From Verrucomicrobiales bacterium (GTDB taxonomy: Bacteria > Verrucomicrobiota > Verrucomicrobiia > Limisphaerales > J093), in assembly GCA_024233305.1 (NCBI GenBank), contig JACKPV010000024.1, forward strand, positions 366,766 through 430,765: a DNA stretch of 64,000 bases, in the 5' to 3' direction. How positions within the stretch are numbered: the first letter of the stretch is position 1; each line of letters starts with the position of its first letter. The translations under genes were made by a program, and so were the position numbers. Positions 48,078-57,000 of the stretch are shown one piece after another. The notes beneath the pieces were generated by a model, which saw only the letters and a program-made list of their open reading frames with translations, made no database searches and had not been told where the DNA came from.

Positions 48078-49976
48078 ATGAAGTCCCGTGCTGTTCTGCT
48101 CGTCGTCTGCGGCGCCTGGCTGGCCATGTTCGCCACCCTGCGGCTGGTCGCCGCCGACCGGCCGCCGAACGTGATCTACTTCATGGCGGACGAACTCGGC
48201 TACTACGAGCTGTCCGGCCTCGGCAATCCGCACCTCCAGACGCCGAACCTCGACCGCATGGCCGCCGAGGGCGTCCGCTTCACGCAGGCGCTCGCCGGTT
48301 CGTCGGTTTGCGCGCCAACCCGGGCCTGCCTGATGACCGGCAAGCACAGCGGGCACACCTCGGTCCGCTCGAACGGCGGCGGCACCCCCCTGCGAGCGGG
48401 CGAGCCGACAATCGCGTCGTTGTTGAAGGAGGCCGGCTACGCCACGGGCGGTTTCGGGAAATGGGGCTGCGGCGGACGCGGCTCGACCGGCGTGCCCGAG
48501 GAGCACGGCTTCGATGTCTTCGTCGGCTACTACGACCAGGTCCACGCGCATTCCTATTATCCCGCCTACATCGTGCGCAACAGCGAGGAGCTGGTCCTGC
48601 CCGGCAATGTTGGCGGTCGCAGCGGGCAAACCTACTCGCACTACGTGATCATGGAGCAGGCGCGGCAGTTCATCCGGGCCAATGCGACGCAGCCGTTTTT
48701 CTGCTACCTGCCGGTGACCCCGCCGCACGGCCTCTTCGACATCCCGGACACCGACCCGGCCTGGGCGTTGTTCAAGGACGAGGACTGGCCCGAGGAGGCG
48801 AAACGTTACGCGGCGATGGTCAGCATGGTCGACCGCCAGGTCGGCGAGTTGTTCGATTTGCTTCGGGAACTTGGCCTCGACGAACGAACCATCGTCTTCT
48901 TCAGCGGCGACAACGGCGGCGCCGACTACTTCCCGACGCGTGAGCGGCCGCGCGGGTTCCACGGCGCCAACGTGAATCCCCTGACGGGCACGGCCTTTCG
49001 CGGCAAGAAAGGCAACCTCTACGAAGGCGGCCTGCGCATCCCGATGATCGTTCGCTGGCCCGGGCACATCCAACCGGGGCAGGTCAGCGATCTCCTGTGG
49101 TATTTCCCCGATGTCCTCCCCACGGTGGCCGAACTCGCGGGCGTGAAACCACCCGCCGACATCGACGGCATATCGATCGTCCCCGAGTTGCTCGGCGCGA
49201 CGGCCGCCGGGCGCCCCCAGCCCGAACACGAGTTTCTCTATTGGGAACTGGGTTCGCACACCGCGGTGCGGATGAACGACTGGAAGGCGGTGCGTCCGCG
49301 CCCGGATGCAGCCTGGGAGCTTTACGATCTGCGCCGGGATCCCGGCGAAGCGCACGATCTGGCGGCCACCCGCAAGGAGGTGCTGGACCGCCTCACAACC
49401 ATCGCTGCCAAGGCGCATGAGCCGGTGCGGGAAGGGGTGTTTCACAGCACCGCCCTGCACGAACGCGACCGACGCGCCAAGTTCGGCGAGAACGCCCCGC
49501 AAAACCAGACGTCCGCGCGGGTCGAATCCTTGCCGACCGACGGACTGCTGTCGAACGCCGGCTGGAAGATCCAGCGGGTCAGCAGTGAAAACCGCCCGAA
49601 CCGCAAATACGCGGCCAACGCCATCGACGGCGATCCCCGCACGATCTGGCACACGCAGTTCGCCGACACCCTCGCCCGGTATCCGCACGAAATCTGCCTC
49701 GACCTTGGCGCCGTGCGCACCGTCCGGGGTTTCTACTACCTCGCCCGCCAGGACGCCGGCTGGAACGGCGCCATCAAGGAATGCGAGTTCTCCATCGGAA
49801 CCGAGCCTGACCAGCTCGGCGAACCCGTAGCCCGCGCCACGCTGCGCCGCGTCCGCCAGGCTCAACGCGTGGACTGCGCACCGGTAAGGGGCCGCTACGT
49901 GCTGCTTCGCGCGTTGTCGGAGGTCAACGACGGCCCCTGGGCCTCGGCGGCGGAGATCGGTGTCATCGGGGAGTAG
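48078..49976 (+). CDS. Secreted formylglycine-dependent sulfatase with C-terminal F5/8-type domain
   Basis: The 632-residue protein has a signal peptide and an alkaline-phosphatase-superfamily sulfatase domain. The active-site motif is SVCAPTRACLMTGKHSGH, whose Cys78 would be converted to formylglycine. Metal-binding segments are NVIYFMADELGYYEL and FFSGDNGGADYF. From about residue 470 a jelly-roll domain follows (NAIDGDPRTIWHTQFAD), resembling discoidin/F5/8 type C carbohydrate-binding modules. It would remove sulfate esters from sulfated polysaccharides outside the cytoplasm. It is the last gene of the DUF5107-SGNH-sulfatase run. An IS remnant abuts the stop codon on the other strand. Confidence 0.93.
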   Translation: MKSRAVLLVVCGAWLAMFATLRLVAADRPPNVIYFMADELGYYELSGLGNPHLQTPNLDRMAAEGVRFTQALAGSSVCAPTRACLMTGKHSGHTSVRSNGGGTPLRAGEPTIASLLKEAGYATGGFGKWGCGGRGSTGVPEEHGFDVFVGYYDQVHAHSYYPAYIVRNSEELVLPGNVGGRSGQTYSHYVIMEQARQFIRANATQPFFCYLPVTPPHGLFDIPDTDPAWALFKDEDWPEEAKRYAAMVSMVDRQVGELFDLLRELGLDERTIVFFSGDNGGADYFPTRERPRGFHGANVNPLTGTAFRGKKGNLYEGGLRIPMIVRWPGHIQPGQVSDLLWYFPDVLPTVAELAGVKPPADIDGISIVPELLGATAAGRPQPEHEFLYWELGSHTAVRMNDWKAVRPRPDAAWELYDLRRDPGEAHDLAATRKEVLDRLTTIAAKAHEPVREGVFHSTALHERDRRAKFGENAPQNQTSARVESLPTDGLLSNAGWKIQRVSSENRPNRKYAANAIDGDPRTIWHTQFADTLARYPHEICLDLGAVRTVRGFYYLARQDAGWNGAIKECEFSIGTEPDQLGEPVARATLRRVRQAQRVDCAPVRGRYVLLRALSEVNDGPWASAAEIGVIGE

Positions 49977-50243
49977 CCGGACGTCTTCGAGCCGGAGGGC
50001 GTCGAGGAGCATCTGGAGTTCTTTCTCGGGCTGGGTATAGCGGGACAGAACCACGGTGCGCCCGTCGTCGGTGGGCAGGTGAACGTCGATCATCTGAACC
50101 GCGGCGAACTTCTCCAGCACCGCACGCGGCGTGAGCCCGGGCGCCAGATCGCGAAGTCGCCGCCGCAGGGTCACGTGCCGACAGCAGGCCAGGAAGGCGA
50201 TGAAGATGTGCGCTTCGATGCGGGACTCCAGTTGGTGGAACAG

Positions 50244-50439
50244 ACCTCAGCAAAACGGCTTGGTTCGGTAGCAAGGACCTCCAGATCGGATTCCGAAACA
50301 ACCGCAAGGGGTCTCTCCTTTTCGTGCGAATCGCCACTGTGGTCCAATGGTTTACACAAAGAGGCAAGGAGACCCCTTGCGGTTGTGCGGGAATTGGATT
50401 TGCGGTTCCCCATCCACGAATCGGGCCGTCTTACTGAGG
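50244..50439. repeat. 196-bp inverted-repeat (MITE-like) element inside the IS1634 remnant
   Basis: The arms of about 75 bp run inward from CCTCAG (50244) and CTGAGG (50439). They include the shared ACCGCAAGGGGTCTC in inverse orientation. The element occupies the point where the transposase core is missing. No target duplication is obvious. Its ends differ from the 192-bp family. Confidence 0.8.
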
Positions 50440-50562
50440 CCTGCTCGTAGGGTTCGCAGACCAACCAGCAAGCTCCCCACTGGCGGGGCCGGTGCAGGGC
50501 GAGGTCTTTGAGCGGGATGCTTATGATCGAGTCGTCGCGGATCTCCCGAGCGTCCTGCTCAG

Positions 50563-50755
50563 CCGTAACCATGCAGTTGGATTCACCACGGATGGGCTCG
50601 GATGGGCACTGATATTGCGGGAAACCAGAATCGCGCGCCCTGGGTTCGGGCTCACCATTTAGTGAGGTTTCCCGGCTTCTCTGCCATGGCGGCAGCGCCG
50701 CGCCCCATCCGTGGCATCCGTGCCCATCCGCGGTCCATTGACTGAATCGATACGG
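50563..50755. repeat. 193-bp inverted-repeat element with CTCAG target duplication
   Basis: Ends are CCGTAACCATGCAGT and the complement of CCGTATCGATTCAGT, as in the 192-bp family. The inner arms instead carry CGGATGGGC and CGGATG motifs. It is flanked by direct CTCAG repeats (50558-50562 and 50756-50760) and interrupts the IS1634-like N-terminus. Confidence 0.85.
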
Positions 50756-51192
50756 CTCAGGGAAGAGGGCGGCGGTGCGGGGTCGTGGGCGGTCGTCCTC
50801 GAAGATCTTGATACTCTTGCGCCAGGCTTCCCGCTGGCTGCTGTTGATCTCCCCCAGGTAAAGCACGTGGCGCTGGACCACTTTGCCTCCGCGCACGCGG
50901 TGGTTTTCCACGATGCTCCAGGTGCGATGCGCCTTGCCATCCTTGCGGCGGACCTTGCTGCGCAGAAACAGGATGAGCGGCAATTATACCGATGGGCGCT
51001 CCGGTGAGGATAGGGGAGGTCGGCACTACAGGCCGTTTTCGGCTCCACCCGCCGACCCCCATTGATTTCCAATCACTTGCGAATTCGTTCAGGGCTAAAA
51101 CTCCCGATTTTCGGGACGAATCCGCGAGGTCGGGCTAATTGAGAAGAATCGGCGCTGGCGGCATACGATTGCCGTCCCGGGCCGGCGTCCGC

Positions 51193-51813
51193 TCAGCTCA
51201 GTCCGCGCTCGACAGCGTAACGAACCAGGTCCGCGGTGTTCCGCGCGCCGGCCTTCTTCATGAGCCGGCTGCGGAAGGTCTCGATGGTCTTCACGCTCAG
51301 TTCCAGTTCGTCGGCGATTTCCTTGTTCGTCCGACCGCCCACGAGCAGCCGCAGGACAACCCGCTCGCGAGGACTGAGGGATGGCGGTTCGGGCCCCTCG
51401 CGCAGCAGTCCGGCCGGCTCGACGAACGGTTCCCCCGCCGCCACCGCCCGCAACACGTCCGCCAGTTCGTCGAAAGCCTCCTCCTTCAGGACATACCCCG
51501 CCGCCCCGGCCCGCCGGGCGTCCGCCGCCACGCTCGGATGCCGGTGCATCGTGAGCAGCACCGCCCGGTCGCAGTATCCCCGGGCCCGCACTTCGCGGAT
51601 CACCTCCAGGCCGTCCAGGTCGGGCATCGCCAGGTCGACCAGCAAGAGGTCCGGGCGCACCCCCGCGCAAACGGTCACCGCCTCGGCTCCGCTTCCCGCC
51701 ACCCCCACCACCGCGAACTCACCCGCCAAACGAAGCAGCGTCACGAGCCCGTCGCGAAACATGGTGTGATCATCGGCGACCACCACCCGGAGTATTGTGG
51801 GTTCATCCTTCAT
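51193..51813 (-). CDS. NarL/FixJ-type response regulator
   Basis: The 206-residue protein has a receiver domain (VVVADDHTMFRDGL with the acidic pocket, phospho-acceptor Asp in LLLVDLAMPDLDGLEVI, Thr in AVLLTMHRH, Lys in GYVLKEEAF). A LuxR-type helix-turn-helix follows (LSPRERVVLRLLVGGRTNKEIADELELS, KTIETFRSRLMKK). It should be a DNA-binding transcription factor activated by the adjacent sensor kinase. The start ATG at 51813 overlaps the kinase's 3' end by 11 bp; the in-frame ORF extending further upstream is not coding. Confidence 0.93.
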   Translation of the reverse strand: MKDEPTILRVVVADDHTMFRDGLVTLLRLAGEFAVVGVAGSGAEAVTVCAGVRPDLLLVDLAMPDLDGLEVIREVRARGYCDRAVLLTMHRHPSVAADARRAGAAGYVLKEEAFDELADVLRAVAAGEPFVEPAGLLREGPEPPSLSPRERVVLRLLVGGRTNKEIADELELSVKTIETFRSRLMKKAGARNTADLVRYAVERGLS

Positions 51814-53764
51814 CGTCAGTCGCCGGCGCCCTTTCGATACGGTGGCGCGGAATGGTGACGGTGACGGCGGCCCCGCCGGCGGACCGGGCGAACTGCAGCT
51901 GGCCGCCCAGCAACTCCGCCCGCTCGCGCATGTTGCGCAGCCCGTGGCCGGTCGCGCGCCCGGCGCGCAACGGCGGGGATTGCGGCCCGCCATCGTCGGT
52001 GATCCGGAGGGTGAGGGTGTCCCCGGAAGCGTCGAGCCGGATGCGGATGCGTTGCGGACGTCCGTGGCGGGCGGCATTGGTCAACGCCTCCTGCTGAATC
52101 CGAAACAGGTGATCGCCGGCCTCTGCCGGGAGGCGCAGGGACGCTTCGGTCTCGAACTGAACCTCGATGCCGGAGTCGCGAGCGAACTGGGCGCCCTGCT
52201 GCCGCAAGGCCTCCGCCAACGGCATCCGGCCGAGGTAGACCGGTCGCAGATTGCCGGCCACCGCCCGCAACTCCTGGATGCACCCGTCGATGGCGGTCAC
52301 CGTGTCCGGCCCCGGTTCGGTGGCCTCGGGCGCCGTCTCACCCCGCTGACGCCGCTCGAGCTGCAACCGCAGCTTCAACGCCTGCAACGCCTGCCCCACG
52401 CCGTCGTGGAGGTCACGGGCAATCCGCCGCCGTTCGTTCTCCTGCGCATCGAGATTCGCCCGCAACAACCGCCGGTAGTCCGCGACGGCGGCGCGCAGGC
52501 GCAGCACGAGGGTCGCGAAGAAGAGACCCGCCAGGCCCAGGGAAAAGGTGTGCGGCCGCGTGGCCGCGGCGGCGGCGGAACGGCCGAGTTGCGCGGCCCC
52601 CAAATGAACCGCCCACGCCGACAGCAGGACGGCGATCCCCCAGCGCAGGGGGCGCAGCCAGGACGGCGCCGAAGCCGCTTCCCGCACCGCCCACCAGACC
52701 GCGATCAACGCCGCCCCGGACGCAAACACGGTCAGCGCCAGTTGGGCCCACCGCATCGCTGCAAACTCGGTCGACAGGACGAGCCCGGCGGTTACCGGCA
52801 CGGCGGCGGCGAGGATCGCCACCGTCCAGCCCCTGCCCCGACCGGCAAAGCGCCCCGCGACCGCCAGGCACAGCGCCAGCACCACCGCCTCGACCGCCCA
52901 ACCCGCCCGCATGGTCACCGGCCCCGCCCACGGCGTCCGGACCAGGGCGTGACTGTTCAAGACCACCTGCGCGGCCAACCCGAGAAACACCGGGATCAGG
53001 CCGCGGCTCAAACCATCCATCCGGTCGGCCACCCCGAGGCCGGTGGCGGTCAGCAGCGCCAGCGTCAGCCCCGCCAACGCCATCCCCTCCCAGAGATCGT
53101 TCCAGCGGTGGGTGGCCTCGATGAACGGCCGCACCGCAATCGCATATCCCATCAGCGCCACGCCCTCCTCCACCCCGGCGGCCCGCGGGGCCCGCTGCAC
53201 GCGGATCGCCAGCAGGTTCCGCCCCCCATGACGCCATTGCTCCGGGCGGATCCGGAACGACTGCGGAAAACCCGGCGGCGGGAAGCATGGCCGCGCCCCC
53301 ACCCGGCCCGTGAAATCCTGCGGCGTTTGCGCGGTGGGCCGGCCGTTGATGAAGCCCTGCGTGGCGCCACTCACCCCGTCAAGAAACACGTTCAACGAAG
53401 CGCCTTCGGGCAGCCGCATCCCGGGCAGCTCCACCCGGTACCAGAGGAACGCCGCCCCCGGATCCTCGACCACCCCCTGCCGCCGCAGGGCCCCGACCAG
53501 CCGCACCTCGGTCCAGCCATTCGTCCCCAGCTCCGGCGCCGCCCAGGCCGGATCATCGCCGAACCGGACCCAGGCCCGCTCCGGTAGCGCCAGCACCCGC
53601 CGTCCGTCAGGCTCGAGCCCCGCGAGATCCCCGACCACCGTCAGCGCCAGCAGCAACGCCAGCCACCCCCGGCGAAATCCCCCTGCCACCCGCCGGACCG
53701 AATGTAATCGCCGTCGGGACTTTCCGTCGTTTCGATGGCCGTGCCTCATGCGCCAGGAGTTCAA
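51803..53764 (-). CDS. Membrane sensor histidine kinase with sugar-binding-like input domain
   Basis: The 653-residue protein begins with a signal or first membrane helix (WLALLLALTVVGDL). A beta-rich exterior domain (about 55-210, with LWYRVELPGMRLPEGASLN and FINGRPTAQ) resembles the jelly-roll sugar-binding domain of GH2 proteins. A block of about seven hydrophobic helices follows (about 220-420). The cytoplasmic kinase has HisKA_3 (ENERRRIARDLHDGVGQALQ, phospho-His) and HATPase (QQEALTNAARHG, GHGLRNMRERAELLGG). It pairs with the NarL regulator that overlaps it by 11 bp. Met6 (53749) is an alternative start. The signal may be a carbohydrate, by domain analogy. Confidence 0.88.
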   Translation of the reverse strand: MNSWRMRHGHRNDGKSRRRLHSVRRVAGGFRRGWLALLLALTVVGDLAGLEPDGRRVLALPERAWVRFGDDPAWAAPELGTNGWTEVRLVGALRRQGVVEDPGAAFLWYRVELPGMRLPEGASLNVFLDGVSGATQGFINGRPTAQTPQDFTGRVGARPCFPPPGFPQSFRIRPEQWRHGGRNLLAIRVQRAPRAAGVEEGVALMGYAIAVRPFIEATHRWNDLWEGMALAGLTLALLTATGLGVADRMDGLSRGLIPVFLGLAAQVVLNSHALVRTPWAGPVTMRAGWAVEAVVLALCLAVAGRFAGRGRGWTVAILAAAVPVTAGLVLSTEFAAMRWAQLALTVFASGAALIAVWWAVREAASAPSWLRPLRWGIAVLLSAWAVHLGAAQLGRSAAAAATRPHTFSLGLAGLFFATLVLRLRAAVADYRRLLRANLDAQENERRRIARDLHDGVGQALQALKLRLQLERRQRGETAPEATEPGPDTVTAIDGCIQELRAVAGNLRPVYLGRMPLAEALRQQGAQFARDSGIEVQFETEASLRLPAEAGDHLFRIQQEALTNAARHGRPQRIRIRLDASGDTLTLRITDDGGPQSPPLRAGRATGHGLRNMRERAELLGGQLQFARSAGGAAVTVTIPRHRIERAPATDDEG

Positions 53765-54034
53765 GTGCCGCGAACTTTACGGAGCGTCCCCCGGACCGTC
53801 CATGCCTGTCATGTCGGGTGAAGACCCCACACACGGCGCCCCCGAGCAAGCCCGCCGGAACCGGGACGCCCCCCTGGCCGGACACCGTCCTGCCAGTGCG
53901 AACGGACCCCCTCCGGCCCGGCGCGCCCCGGACCGGGGGCCTCCCCGGCGCCGCCCGCGCGATAATCAGGCCGGGAAATGTGGGTGATTTACCCGACTTG
54001 TTGTCCATCCGCCGTCGCGCTACGACCCGGGGCG

Positions 54035-57000
54035 ATGACAACAAGTGCTGCTTCGTCCGGTCTCCGGGGCGCCGCCAGGAAGGCCGCCCGTTGGCGCGGA
54101 ACCCTCGTGGTGGTCGGGTGGCTGACCGGCCTGCTCGCGCCGTCCCTCGTCGCGCAACCGATTCTGATCCTCGCCGATGGATTGACCTACACCTTCCGGG
54201 TGCCGGCAACGCCGCTGCCGTCGGATGAGTTCGGCTTCACAAAGGTGTTCGTGCGCGTGGGGCCGGATGCCGGGGCCACGGAGCCGGTCCTGGAATTCAG
54301 CGGAAACGAACTCAGCGAGGAGCGGACCTTCACGCGCGCCATCGACGAAGCCCTGCTCGGCCAGACGTTCCAGATCCGGATCACCCGGCAATCGTTCGGC
54401 CTGGCGGGTGGCGTGGTGACGCCGGGGGAGGTCGCTCCCCTCGGCCAATCGGATTTCGTGGTGGGCCCGACGCAGGGGGTCTTGTTCGAGGACACGGTCT
54501 GGACCACCGACCGGCTCATCGAAGGATCCAGCCTGGCGACGCGGTTGTTCGGCGGGTTGCACGTTCCGCGCGGTGTCCGCCTGACCATCGCTGCGGGCGT
54601 CACAGTGGACGGCTTCGATCCGCAGGCCACCGGCAACCGCCGGCAAAAGGCGCCGATGCTCGTGGAAGGCCGGCTCATCGTCGAGCCCGGCGCCCGCTTG
54701 AAGAGCCTGAACCTTAACAACGACGTGCTCCCCGGCTTCCGCACCCTGCGCGAGGAGGAAAGCCGTCTGACCGACGTGGAACTCGAGGACGTCATCGCGG
54801 ACTTCCACGGCGCCGGCGTTGTGCTGGACGGCGTCCGCTGCCTGGATGCGAACACCCGGGTGACCGTGCGGCCGTTCGGCGAGGGTGACGCGCTTCAAAT
54901 CCGAAACTCGGTCTTCACGCAACCGCTCACCATCGACCTGCCGCACGGCGAAGGCGCGGTCCCGGCGCGCGTGGTGATTCAAGGCTGCGAATTCGGCCGG
55001 TTGCTGACGCCCGTCTTCACCAGCCGCACGCTCGTCGTCAAGGGTGTGCCGGCGGACGTGGAAATCGCCGGCAACCTGTTCCGCGGCGGCGGCGTCGACC
55101 TGACCGCGGCGGAAGGGCGCGGATTCCTCATCGCTGACAACCGCTCCACCGCCCCCGGCGTCATTCCGCCAAACCGCACGCCGTCCGAGGAGTTCGCCGT
55201 GCGCCTCGAACAACAGGGCGCCGCCGGCGACAGTGAGCGCCGGGTCGAGGGCAACGACGGCATTTCCCGCCTCGATCTCTGGGCCGACGGAATCATTGCC
55301 CGGAACAACCGGATCATCCTCAGCTCCCTGCAGGACCACGTGGGCGTCATCGCCGGCGTCTACCTCGCCGGGACGGATTGCGTGGTCGAACGCAACACCA
55401 TCACGGGCACGCGCGGGGATGCGGGCCAGGATACCTCCACCCGCGGCGTCCTCATCGGCGCGCTGGACTTCGACTCACCGCGGACCGACGGCGTGCCAGA
55501 ATTCAACCGGAACCGCGTCCTCGACAACGAGATCTCCCAATGGGGTCGCGGCATCCACCTGCGCTCGGGCGCCGGCCACCGGATCGAAGGCAACGAGATC
55601 TTCCGGAACTGGCAGAATTTCGTCCTCGGCGACGACCGGGCCGGCCCCGACGCCCCTGCGCCGGGGGCCGGAAACCGTTTCATCCGAAACCACCTGCACT
55701 CCTTCCAGGGACCGGCGTTCAATGCCCTTGATTCAACCGGCAACTTCCGCGCCTACGGCCCCTGCGCCGTCACGCTCTGCCCGATCGAGTTCGCCGCCGA
55801 AACCGGCAACCGGTGGTCCGACTACCCGGGAGCGGACCTCGACGGGGATGGCATTGGCGACACCCCCCATGTGCTCGGCACCGCTGGCGAAGGCACGTAT
55901 CTCGACCCGCTTCCCATCGTCGAACTGCCTCCCCCGGACGAAATCGTGGTCAACCGGGTCGGGGACGAAGCGGACGCCGATCCGAACGACAACGTGGCGG
56001 ATGTCGATCTGGCGACGCCGGGCCTGCAAACGACGCTGCGGGCGGCCCTCGAGGTGGCCAACGCGACTCCCGGTCCCGACCTCATCCGTTTTGACTTCTC
56101 CTCCGGCGGCCCGGCGACCGGCGCCGCCCTGATCCGGCCCCGCACGCCGTTGCCCGCCATTCTGGAAGCGGCGACCATCGATGCCTCGTCGATTCCGGGC
56201 GGGGTGCAGATCGATGGCATCGACCTCGCCCCCGAACCGGCGCTCGCCGCGGACGAGCCGGCCCCGGCGGCCGGTCTGCGGATCATCGCGCCTTCCGGAG
56301 TGGTGCTGCGCGGACTGGCCATCACGGCATTCCAAACCGGCATCCACCTGGAAGACGGTGAAAACCACGCCATCGAGAACTGCCGGATCGGCGTCACCCA
56401 GGCGCTGGCGCTGCCCGAGCTGGGGAACGGCGTCGGCATCCACGGTATCAACCTGCGCCGCCTGGTCATCGCCGGCTGCGTCATCGGACACAATCGGACC
56501 GACGGCATCCGCCTCGACGGCGTCGTCGAGGGGAGCATCCGGGGCTGCGCCATCGGCCTCTCACCGAACCTCGACCCGCTGCCGAACGGTACCGGCATCC
56601 ATCTTCGCAACAGCCTCGGATGCCGCGTTGGCGGACCCGATGCTTCGTCGGCCAACCGCATTGCCGCCAGCCGCCTTGCCGGGATCGCCATCTTCGACCG
56701 GGAAGCGTCGGACGATCCGCATCTCATCGCCGGCAACTTCATCGGCGCCCTGGACGACACCTCGGCGGACGACCGCTTCGGCAACCTCGCCGGTGTCCTG
56801 GTGGAAAGCCCGGAAAGCCATCGGATCGAGGGCAACCGCATCGCGTTCAATCGCGATCACGGCATCGACCTGCTACCGGGAGCCTTCAACGGGCAGCCGG
56901 CCCCGACCCGCGCCATCCTGCTCGACAACCGGATCCACGACAACGGCGGGGCCGGCATCGAAGCGAACGCCCCGGGCCCGGATCGCGGGGCGATCCCGGA

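Larger units (their letters stand above)
49977..50983 (-). pseudogene. IS1634-like transposase remnant
   Basis: The N-terminal part reads from about 50983 (FLRSKVRRKDGKAHRTWSIV, GGKVVQRHVLYLGEI). After a 193-bp insertion come DDSIISIPLKDLALHRPRQW and WGACWLVCEPYEQA. The catalytic core of several hundred residues is then gone and a 196-bp inverted-repeat insertion occupies its place. The C-terminal part resumes below 50243 (FHQLESRIEAHIFIAFLACC, LRRRLRDLAPGLTPRAVLEK, MIDVHLPTDDGRTVVLSRYT) and its frame runs antisense into the sulfatase gene without its own stop. The matches are those I associate with IS1634-family transposases. It is a dead element. Confidence 0.8.
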
